Source: Thermoleophilia bacterium
GTDB taxonomy: Bacteria > Actinomycetota > Thermoleophilia > Gaiellales > SKUG01
Length of the DNA: 7,522 nt
Direction of reading: 5' to 3'
Assembly: GCA_007122215.1 (NCBI GenBank)
Contig: SKUG01000007.1
Span: forward strand, 1 to 7,522
Shown piece after piece: positions 1 to 5,163 of the stretch. Under the pieces are notes generated by a model. It worked only from the letters and a program-made list of their open reading frames with translations. It ran no database searches and was not told the DNA's origin. Made by a program: the position numbers and the translations under genes. How positions within the stretch are numbered: position 1 is the first letter of the stretch; the number at the start of each line of letters is the position of its first letter.

Positions 1-618
1 CTCGGAGCTGGCCTTCCGCAGCAGCCGCCCGTAGGCGCTGCGTGCCCGACCGGCCTCCTCGGCTGCAGCCTCTGCTGCGGACTCGGCCTCGATCTCGCCG
101 CGGAACCTGCGCAGTGCGTCCTGCATGTTCGCCAGGCGGAAGAGCAGGAAGCCCCCGACCAGGCCCAGCAGGGCGATCGCCACCGGGACGAAGTAGTCGC
201 CGATCCCGGTGAAGGGCAGCTCGCCTGCCGGCGGTGTCCCGCCCCCCTCCTCGATGGGGTCTGGGCCCGGATTGATGTCCGGCGCCGGTGGATCGATTCG
301 GTCGAGCGGCGGTGGCGGGTCCGGCGTCGGATCCGGCGTCGGTGTCGGCTCCTCAGGATCTTCCGGCTGCTTGGGATCTTCCGGCTGCTTGGGATCCTCC
401 GGCTGCTTGGGATCCTCCGGCTGCTTGGGATCCTCCGGCTGCTTCGGATCGACCGGCTGCTTGGCATCGACCGGCTGCTTGGCGTCCGGCTCGGGGATCG
501 CCTTGTCAGCCTGCTTTGGATCCGGCTCGTACGCATCCACCTTGCCTGCGAAGGCCGTCGGCGCGTAGGTCGCCATCGCGAGCGCCGCAACCCCCATCAT
601 CATCAGCTTCCATCGCAT
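1..618 (-). CDS. Secreted Pro-rich wall protein with LPFTG motif (3' end cut off by window edge)
   Basis: The visible part is 206 residues from an ATG at 618; the frame is open to base 1, so the C-terminus lies outside. Residues 1-24 form a signal peptide (Arg2/Lys4, hydrophobic core, Ala-Phe-Ala before Gly25). Residues 45-86 are seven 6-residue repeats of type D-P-K-Q-P-E. A Pro/Asp-rich stretch follows (87-120), then a Gly/Pro linker. LPFTG is at residues 134-138, followed by a membrane helix (about 142-160) and Arg161. In the sortase-substrate family this order marks a wall-anchored protein with a spacer that extends through peptidoglycan. The odd part is what follows: instead of stopping after a few basic residues, the chain continues for at least 46 residues rich in Ala, Glu and Arg that look helical. 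It may therefore stay membrane-anchored. The start is supported by a purine-rich stretch (GGGAGGGGCAGGA) just upstream. No sortase gene is visible. Confidence 0.82.
   Translation of the reverse strand, partial: MRWKLMMMGVAALAMATYAPTAFAGKVDAYEPDPKQADKAIPEPDAKQPVDAKQPVDPKQPEDPKQPEDPKQPEDPKQPEDPKQPEDPEEPTPTPDPTPDPPPPLDRIDPPAPDINPGPDPIEEGGGTPPAGELPFTGIGDYFVPVAIALLGLVGGFLLFRLANMQDALRRFRGEIEAESAAEAAAEEAGRARSAYGRLLRKASSE
361..486 (-). repeat. Seven tandem 18-bp units encoding D-(P/A)-K-Q-P-(E/V)
   Basis: Seven head-to-tail 18-base units (plus-strand form ttccggctgcttgggatc) run without gaps. The first four differ only at the first base. The last three carry a few substitutions that change Pro to Ala and Glu to Val. 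Because 18 is a multiple of three, copy-number change keeps the reading frame and only changes the length of the Pro-rich wall spacer. There are no spacers between units, so this is not a CRISPR array. Confidence 0.95.
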
Positions 619-659
619 GGTATTCCTGCCCCTCCCGTGGGTTCTCTCTGCCTCGAACG

Positions 660-695
660 TACAACCACTGCTGCAATACGGCAATACGTTGTCAA
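660..695 (-). promoter_or_regulatory. Possible promoter of the LPFTG protein gene
   Basis: A perfect TTGACA lies at 695-690 on the minus strand, but the hexamer 17 bases downstream (AGCAGT) is a poor -10. An alternative is TTGCCG with a 17-base spacer and TACGTT as the -10. The tandem GCAATACG duplication between these elements could be an operator. Which arrangement is used cannot be decided by eye. Confidence 0.3.
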
Positions 696-885
696 CGAGG
701 TGCCAGAAAACTCCGTGCAGATCCGTCCGGTGCATGCAGCGCGTGGATGCCGCGAACCCCCTGGAACCCCTCATCACCGGGGGTATCGGGTCCACGGCCG
801 GCACCGTTGCACGGCCCTGCCGGCACCGGGGTTCCCAACGGCACCGACAGGACGCACCGGTTACCCATCTTCGGCGCCCCCAAAC

Positions 886-967
886 CACCCAATTTGAATA
901 TTTTTCGGAATATCGCTCCGAGCGAGAAATTTGCACTCAAGGAACTTGACTTGCTGCCGAAATGATT
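886..967 (+). promoter_or_regulatory. A/T-rich patch with dyad, likely upstream control region of the repeat-protein gene
   Basis: This short patch is strikingly A/T-rich for the window (for example AATTTGAATATTTTTCGG). It contains a 13-base dyad, TCGCTC-C-GAGCGA, at 913-925, and TTGACT at 946-951. It sits 130-200 bases upstream of the ATG at 1093, with no coding signal between. I could not assign a convincing -35/-10 pair, so it is called a control region rather than a promoter. An A/T-binding nucleoid protein of the Lsr2 type could also act here; that is inference. Confidence 0.35.
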
Positions 968-1076
968 CCAGCATGCGCCATGAGTGTTCAAGGAATGCTC
1001 AACGGGGGCCGGGGAGGGCTCGTCCCGCTCCGGGTCCCGGTGGCACATCGCCACGACAGCACACCAACGATTCTCC

Positions 1077-1085
1077 AAGGGGGAG
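1077..1085 (+). promoter_or_regulatory. Shine-Dalgarno sequence fixing the start at 1093
   Basis: AAGGGGGAG is followed by a seven-base spacer and ATG at 1093. It is the clearest ribosome binding site in the window and argues against the in-frame upstream start at 931, which would add a 54-residue Arg/Cys-rich extension of low coding quality. Confidence 0.8.
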
Positions 1086-1092
1086 ATCACAC

Positions 1093-2376
1093 ATGTACCA
1101 CGCCTCTGGCACGTACGCTCCTGGCCTCGACGGCCAGCTCTTCGGCACCGACTCCGGCATCGCGGGCAGCTTCGGCCCCATGCGCGGCTTCGCTGGTGCC
1201 ACACCGCACGGCTTCGGCCCCGAGTCCGGCTTCCCGGGCATGGGCGGCTTCGGCTTCGGCATCGATGCCGGCCCCATGGCTCCGGCCAGCACGGGCTTCG
1301 GTGGCTTCGGCACCGTCGGCATGGGCCTGGGCGCCACTGCCGGGATCCCGGGACAGGTCCCGACCCTTCCGATCGGTGGCGGCCTGAGCATCGACCAGGT
1401 CATCGACGTGCTGCCCAGCCGCCCCGAGCTGCTGGCCGAGATCGTCGTCAACCGCCCCGACTGGCTCGTCCAGGTCGCCCGTACCAAGCCTGACGTCTTC
1501 ACCCAGGTCGCCACCGTGCGTCCCGAGGTGCTCGCGTGGGCCTGCGCCGTGCGACCGGACCTGCTGGCATGGGTGGGCGCGAACCGCCCGGAGGCGCTGC
1601 TCAAGCCGCTGCGCGTGGCTCCCGAGCTGCTCGCGCTCGTGGGCACCTACCGCCCCGAGGCCCTCGTGCAGCTGTTCACCATCGTGCCCGAGCTGCTCGC
1701 CAAGGTCGCGGCAACCACCCCGGAGTCGGTCATCCAGCTGCTCAGCCTGGCTCCCGGCTGCCTGCTCGCGATCGCCGCGCAGCGACCGGAGGTCATCGCA
1801 CAGCTGATCACGACCAAGCCGGACGTCATGCGCCAGGTGATCATCGTCCAGCCGCAGCTGCTGGTCGAGCTCGCCCGCATCCACCCCGAGTCGATCATCG
1901 TTGCGCTCCGCGAGCACACCGACATCGTCACGAAGGTGATCGAGGCACGCCCCGAGCTGCTCGTGGAGCTCGCCCGGGTCGCACCGGTGGTGGTGCAGGC
2001 GATCGTCCAGGTGGCGCCTCGCGTCATCCGTGACATCGCCCGCACGCGCCCCGAGCTCGTCGGACAGCTCACCGGCTCCTGGACCGGCGGCATCGGCTGG
2101 GGCCAGCCCCAGGGCTACGGCAACCCGGCACCGGCAGCCGGCTACGGCACCGCACCCGCGTTCGGCTTCGGCTTCGGGTTCGGCCAGCCGCAGGGCTACG
2201 GCACCCCGGCACCGGCAGCCACCGCCCCCTCCTGGTGGGGCTACGGCCTCCAGGGCCAGCCGCAGGGCTTCGGCTACGGCATCCAGGGTGGGCTCGGCCT
2301 GCAGGCCCTGCTCGATGACCTGACCGCCGACGCAGCCCCGGCAGCGCGCAAGCGCACCAGCAAGTCCCGCAGCTGA
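1093..2376 (+). CDS. Protein with twenty 11-residue PE-L-L repeats and Gly/Phe/Tyr-rich arms; unknown function
   Basis: This 427-residue protein belongs to no family I recognise. Residues 1-97 are low complexity, rich in Gly, Phe, Met and Ala (GFG, GGFGFG), with no signal peptide. Residues 110-329 are twenty consecutive 11-residue repeats without any insertion or deletion, consensus RPELLAQVAxx. Pro occupies position 2 in 19 of 20 (Thr276 is the exception), position 3 is Glu/Asp in 16, and positions 4, 5 and 8 are mainly hydrophobic. Residues 330-400 are rich in Gly, Tyr, Phe, Gln, Pro and Ala, with GQPQG(Y/F)G three times. A short helix (about LGLQALLDDL) and a basic tail (ARKRTSKSRS) end the chain. 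Pro-Glu favours helix N-termini, so each unit is probably one short helix stacked in a solenoid rod; each also resembles half of a leucine-rich-variant repeat. A cytoplasmic scaffold or condensate-forming protein is my inference. The sequence reveals no enzyme motif. Confidence 0.9.
   Translation: MYHASGTYAPGLDGQLFGTDSGIAGSFGPMRGFAGATPHGFGPESGFPGMGGFGFGIDAGPMAPASTGFGGFGTVGMGLGATAGIPGQVPTLPIGGGLSIDQVIDVLPSRPELLAEIVVNRPDWLVQVARTKPDVFTQVATVRPEVLAWACAVRPDLLAWVGANRPEALLKPLRVAPELLALVGTYRPEALVQLFTIVPELLAKVAATTPESVIQLLSLAPGCLLAIAAQRPEVIAQLITTKPDVMRQVIIVQPQLLVELARIHPESIIVALREHTDIVTKVIEARPELLVELARVAPVVVQAIVQVAPRVIRDIARTRPELVGQLTGSWTGGIGWGQPQGYGNPAPAAGYGTAPAFGFGFGFGQPQGYGTPAPAATAPSWWGYGLQGQPQGFGYGIQGGLGLQALLDDLTADAAPAARKRTSKSRS
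1420..2079 (+). repeat. Twenty in-frame 33-bp units encoding the 11-residue repeats
   Basis: The units begin at codons 110, 121, 132 and so on, every 11 codons to 319, and end at codon 329. At the DNA level they have diverged strongly, while Pro at position 2, the acidic residue at 3 and the hydrophobic positions remain. This points to an old expansion kept by selection on the protein rather than recent slippage. Repeats 16 (T276), 11 (G222), 14 (Q255), 18 (V299) and 19 (R310) depart most from consensus at positions 2-3. Confidence 0.95.
2101..2280 (+). repeat. GQPQG(Y/F)G repeats in the C-terminal low-complexity arm
   Basis: Two 39-base segments, 2101-2139 and 2182-2220, differ at only two bases and encode GQPQGYG followed by (N/T)PAPAA. 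A third, shorter copy at 2254-2274 encodes GQPQGFG. Between them lie alternating Phe-Gly codons (FGFGFGFG at 2161-2184). The near identity suggests a more recent duplication than the 33-bp repeats upstream. Confidence 0.9.
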
Positions 2377-2394
2377 GCCATCGGCCCAGCCAGC

Positions 2395-2444
2395 GAACGT
2401 CCCCGGGGGTCCGGCACCAGCGGTGTCGGGCCCCCGCGGCGTTC
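2395..2444. terminator. Bidirectional terminator hairpin between convergent genes
   Basis: The left arm at about 2395-2418 (starting GAACG, ending CCGGCACC) pairs with the right arm at 2422-2444 (starting GGTGTCGGG, ending CGTTC) around a three-base AGC loop. The stem is long and G/C-rich with a few mismatches. It starts 19 bases after the stop at 2376 and ends 30 bases before the minus-strand stop at 2474. It lacks a T-run, as is common in actinobacteria, and could serve both genes. Confidence 0.75.
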
Positions 2445-2473
2445 ATGGACCATCCTCGCTGGGGGGCTCAGCC

Positions 2474-3748
2474 TCAGCCGGGGAAGTTCACCACCAGCGC
2501 GCTGACCGTGTCGTCCTCGGTCGCTGCCACCAGCACGGGCAGGTCGCGCGACTCGGCCAGCGAGTAGCGGCTCACCAGCAGGAAGCGGTCACCCGAGCGC
2601 TCGGCGTCCGGGTAGGCCTCCTCGATGCCATCGACGCCATCGCCGACCACCAGTCCGTCGCCGGTGCGCCATGCGGGCCCGGTGAGCCGCACGGTGGCCG
2701 GCGTGACGAGGTCGGGCACCTCGCAGGCTGCCGGGTTGGGCTCACCGGTGGTGGAGGTCCCCGTGCGCGTGAAGGTCACCTCCACGCCCGCCGTCTCCCA
2801 GGCGGCACGGCAGGTGCTGCGGTCGTCTCCCGAGGTTCGCAGCGCGTCGGGAGCTCCCCAGGTGTCGATGGCCGTTCGAAGCGTCGGGGAGGGAAGGGTG
2901 TCGCTGCCCAGGCCCGCCGTCTCCCAGAGCCCGATCCTCGAGACCGGCGAGGGCGAGCCGGCATCGGCCGCCACCACCGTGAAGTGGCTGAGCTCGATCG
3001 CAGGGGCCACCGCGCCCGCTGTCTCACGTGCGCGCGCGAGGTCGTCGCGCGCGGCATCGAGCTCGGAGGTGAGGATGTCGATCCGCTGCTCGGCCTGGGT
3101 GCGGTAGTCGTTGGCAGCACCCCGTGCCGAGATGCCGAGCCCGATCGCCACGAGGCCCACCACCAGCATCAGGGCACCGATGCCCAGCACCACTGCCGTG
3201 CGGGCCTCGTGCACGTTGCGGACGAGGTCCCTCCACTCGAAGGGCTCGCGCTCAACGGTGGGGCGGGGACGGGGGGATCCGGCCGCAGGCTGGCTCCGGC
3301 GCGCCCGCTCGCGCAGGCGGTGGTGGAAGCGCTCGGCACGCAGCTCCTCGGCCATGAATCCCTCGACGTCGGCGTAGCTCGAGATCCCGGCCCAGCTGCC
3401 CAGGCGGATGTCCTCGTCGCCCGTCTCGGCACCATCGTCCCCGGCATCGGACGCGGGTCCTGCATCCGGGGCCGATGCCCCGCGGCCTGCTCCCGACTCC
3501 CCAGCGTGCGGCGTGTCGGGTGCCGGCTCGTCGGCTTCCGGGGCCCCGGCTTCCGCTGCCTCCCCTGCCTCGGCTGCCGGCTCGTCGGTCGACGAGGAAG
3601 CTTCGGTGGCCGTGTCCCTGGCCGTGCGGCGCTGTCCGCTCGCGGCCGGGCCGCGGCGTCGGGACGTTCCCTTCGAGCGCTTCGGGCGCTTCGGGCCGTC
3701 GTCGTTGCTGGAGGCTGCCACCGAACCTGTCCCCTCGTGCTGGTGCAT
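2474..3748 (-). CDS. Single-pass membrane protein with disordered cytoplasmic arm and external beta-type domain
   Basis: The protein has 424 residues if it starts at the ATG at 3748; an in-frame GTG 15 bases upstream is possible, and neither has a clear Shine-Dalgarno. Residues 1-112 look disordered: a basic patch at 20-32 (KRPKRSKGTSRRR), then a long Ala/Glu/Asp/Gly-rich acidic stretch. Residues 115-150 look helical with many Arg and Glu. One membrane helix is at 185-207. Residues 214-243 form a short coiled coil, and 250-424 an external domain. That domain has G-x-W and L-x-T-A-x-x-x-W-G-A-P near its start, cysteines 313 and 342 that could form a disulfide, and an end of type WRTGDGLVVGD...AYPDA...VLVAA. 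It recalls extracellular beta domains of actinobacterial membrane proteins and loosely the BamE/BLIP fold, but I cannot name a family. The N-terminus is probably inside. It is divergent from the sigma/anti-sigma fusion at 3866. Confidence 0.78.
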   Translation of the reverse strand: MHQHEGTGSVAASSNDDGPKRPKRSKGTSRRRGPAASGQRRTARDTATEASSSTDEPAAEAGEAAEAGAPEADEPAPDTPHAGESGAGRGASAPDAGPASDAGDDGAETGDEDIRLGSWAGISSYADVEGFMAEELRAERFHHRLRERARRSQPAAGSPRPRPTVEREPFEWRDLVRNVHEARTAVVLGIGALMLVVGLVAIGLGISARGAANDYRTQAEQRIDILTSELDAARDDLARARETAGAVAPAIELSHFTVVAADAGSPSPVSRIGLWETAGLGSDTLPSPTLRTAIDTWGAPDALRTSGDDRSTCRAAWETAGVEVTFTRTGTSTTGEPNPAACEVPDLVTPATVRLTGPAWRTGDGLVVGDGVDGIEEAYPDAERSGDRFLLVSRYSLAESRDLPVLVAATEDDTVSALVVNFPG

Positions 3749-3793
3749 GGCTGTGACACGCACCCGGAGCAGCGGGATGCGTGTGTTCGGGGG

Positions 3794-3811
3794 CCGATCC
3801 TGACAGGTCGG
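3794..3811. promoter_or_regulatory. Inverted repeat in the divergent promoter region
   Basis: CCGATCCT (3794-3801) and AGGTCGG (3805-3811) pair across GAC with one bulged T. The element lies near the middle of the 117-base gap between the starts at 3748 and 3866, so a regulator bound here could affect both genes. It could also be chance in G/C-rich DNA. Confidence 0.3.
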
Positions 3812-3850
3812 ACGCCATGGCGCAGCGGTGGCGCGCCCGCCGCCGGTCCC

Positions 3851-3866
3851 TGCGACAATCCCGCCA
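3851..3866 (+). promoter_or_regulatory. Extended -10 element placed for a leaderless transcript
   Basis: TGC-GACAAT at 3851-3859 matches an extended -10 (TGn-TATAAT). Only six bases (CCCGCC) separate it from the ATG at 3866, so transcription would begin at or next to the start codon. No Shine-Dalgarno is present. This pattern is common in actinobacteria and supports the chosen start. No good -35 is visible, which fits an extended -10. Confidence 0.6.
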
Positions 3867-5155
3867 TGCCCAGCTCCGACACCGCCACCACGCCCGGCAC
3901 TCCCGCAGCGGCATCCGCCGCGGAGGCGGTCCGGCCCGCACGCGACCCGCTCCTGACATCCCTGCAGTCCGGGGACCCGACAGCCCTCGCGCACCTCATG
4001 GCCAGCCATGCACCGCGCCTGCTCGCGATCGCCGGCCAGCTGGCAGGCACCGAGCGAGGGGCAGGGGCCGCGCTGCAGTCGGCGATCATCGAGGCCTGGA
4101 GGCAGGCCCCAGCCGTCCCGCACGGGCGGCTGTCGACCGAGGCCTGGCTCGTCACGCTCGTCCGCGGGGAGGCGCTGCGCGCTGCCCGCAGCGACCGGGC
4201 AGCTCGGACCCCGGGCACGCCCGACGGGATCGGATCCCCGGCAGCCCGGCATGCGATGGAGGCGTGGCTGGGCTCCGATGCCTCCCGCACCGCCTCGGAC
4301 ACGGATGATCCTGGGGCGGAGCTCGTTGCGGGGCTGGATGAGCTGGTCCGCCAGCACGGGATCGCTCCCCCACCCCGCCCCCATGGCCAGGCGGCGCTGC
4401 TGGCACGGCTGGCCGTCGGACGCTCGAGCAGCGAGGAGACCCGGCGCGCACGCCGGCTCGTGTCTGCCGATGCGGACGCCCGAGACACCTATGACGGCTT
4501 CGTGGAGGCACTCTGCCAGCAGGCCCTCACGATCGAGCCCGTGGAGGTGCCGGATGGGCTCGTGGAGGCGGCCATCGACCAGGCCGTGCGCACCCCCCGC
4601 CTGGATGCCGGCTCGGCCATGGGTGCAGGGGGCGGCATGGTACGGCTGTTTCGCGGGGCGCTGGCGCCCGTGCTCGGGGCGGCCCTTGCAATGGTGGTGG
4701 TGATCGCGCTCGCCCAGCAGCGACAGCTGGCCGCGATGTCGGAACGGCTCGACCGCACCGCCGAGGAGCTCGAGGCCCGGGAGACCGCGGGAGGCCTGCT
4801 GGCACCGGCCACCGTCCACGACCTCGACACCACCGGGCGCTTCGGCGATGCAGCCCTGCAGGTGCTGCAGTGGGACGGCCTGGTGCTGCTCGTGGCCCGT
4901 GACGTGCCCGAGCCGGGACCGGGCAGGACCTGGCAGGCCTGGGCAACCGTGCGGACCGGTGGCGGCGAGGTTCGCAGCAGGCCGCTGGTCGAGCTGCCTG
5001 CAGGCAGCAGCGTCAGCGCCCTGCCGGCAGACGTGGATCCCGGCAGCACCGTCAGCATCACCGATGAGGCCACCGGGGGCGCCCCCGTGCGGCCGACCGG
5101 AGCCCGGGCCGCAACCGGCACGCTTGACAGCTCCGGTACCGTTCCCGGTACATGA
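3866..5155 (+). CDS. Sigma-70 region-2-like / RskA-type anti-sigma fusion, membrane-tethered
   Basis: The protein has 429 residues. Residues about 28-110 resemble region 2 of ECF sigma factors: SGDPTALAHLMASHAPRLLAIA, then ALQSAIIEAWR (compare VVQEVFLEAWR), then WLVTLVRGEALRAARSDR. No region 4 helix-turn-helix is visible. Residues 110-175 are a Pro/Ala/Asp-rich linker. Residues 176-245 resemble the helical anti-sigma N-terminal region (LLARLAVG...VSADADARDTYDGFVEAL...VPDGLVEAAI) but lack the HxxxCxxC zinc motif; Cys217 is the only cysteine. One membrane helix is at about 263-283, a short coiled coil at 285-307, and an RskA C-terminal domain at 313-418 (TWQAWATVRTGGGEV, then VSITDEATGGAPVRPTG). 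RskA proteins hold an ECF sigma factor at the membrane; here a sigma-like segment is part of the same chain, on the cytoplasmic side. It may be a self-contained sensor or a decoy that binds another anti-sigma or polymerase. The domain assignments are by eye; the function is inferred. Confidence 0.85.
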   Translation: MPSSDTATTPGTPAAASAAEAVRPARDPLLTSLQSGDPTALAHLMASHAPRLLAIAGQLAGTERGAGAALQSAIIEAWRQAPAVPHGRLSTEAWLVTLVRGEALRAARSDRAARTPGTPDGIGSPAARHAMEAWLGSDASRTASDTDDPGAELVAGLDELVRQHGIAPPPRPHGQAALLARLAVGRSSSEETRRARRLVSADADARDTYDGFVEALCQQALTIEPVEVPDGLVEAAIDQAVRTPRLDAGSAMGAGGGMVRLFRGALAPVLGAALAMVVVIALAQQRQLAAMSERLDRTAEELEARETAGGLLAPATVHDLDTTGRFGDAALQVLQWDGLVLLVARDVPEPGPGRTWQAWATVRTGGGEVRSRPLVELPAGSSVSALPADVDPGSTVSITDEATGGAPVRPTGARAATGTLDSSGTVPGT

Positions 5156-5163
5156 CCGGGAAC
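5141..5163 (+). terminator. Hairpin spanning the stop codon of the sigma/anti-sigma fusion
   Basis: GTTCCCGGT (5141-5149) and ACCGGGAAC (5155-5163) form a perfect nine-pair stem around a five-base loop; the stop TGA (5153-5155) lies in the loop and first pair. With a bulge the stem extends by a further CCG/CGG. There is no T-run. It probably ends transcription, which argues that the transporter downstream is separately transcribed. Confidence 0.55.

Larger units (their letters stand above)
619..1092. other. Divergent intergenic region, 474 bases
   Basis: This lies between the divergent starts at 618 and 1093; the reading frames that cross it look like non-coding DNA. Contents: a perfect TTGACA on the minus strand (695-690) next to a tandem 8-base duplication GCAATACG (673-680 and 681-688); a structured G/C-rich part at about 740-860 with three copies of CGGCACCG (799-806, 821-828, 839-846) and a long-range pair GGAACCCC (763-770) with GGGGTTCC (828-835); an A/T-rich patch at about 886-967; the direct repeat TCAAGGAA at 937-944 and 988-995; a small hairpin GTGGC/GCCAC at 1040-1054; and the Shine-Dalgarno sequence of the gene at 1093. 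No RNA family was recognised. Confidence 0.7.

Noticed and set aside
361..486. CRISPR-like array
   Set aside because: The units are contiguous without spacers, and lie in frame within a secreted Pro-rich protein.
288..965. Plus-strand reading frames across 209-965, some with repeated AWDPPA or GSSGCL units
   Set aside because: The repeats are only the other-strand reading of the 18-bp repeat of the LPFTG gene; no start signals or domains.
931..1092. In-frame upstream TTG start for the repeat protein (54 extra residues)
   Set aside because: The added stretch is Arg/Cys/Pro-rich with poor codon bias and includes part of the A/T-rich control region. The ATG at 1093 has the best Shine-Dalgarno in the window.
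1087..1917. Minus-strand frames antisense to the 33-bp repeats
   Set aside because: Their regularity (AxSTSGR-type or DLGEQLG-type units) is imposed by the plus-strand repeat; the plus frame has the Shine-Dalgarno and the conserved Pro/Glu pattern.
2305..2376. Encapsulin cargo-loading or other known targeting peptide at the end of the repeat protein
   Set aside because: The ending has a short helix and a basic K/R/S tail but no match to known cargo-loading motifs, and no encapsulin gene is in the window.
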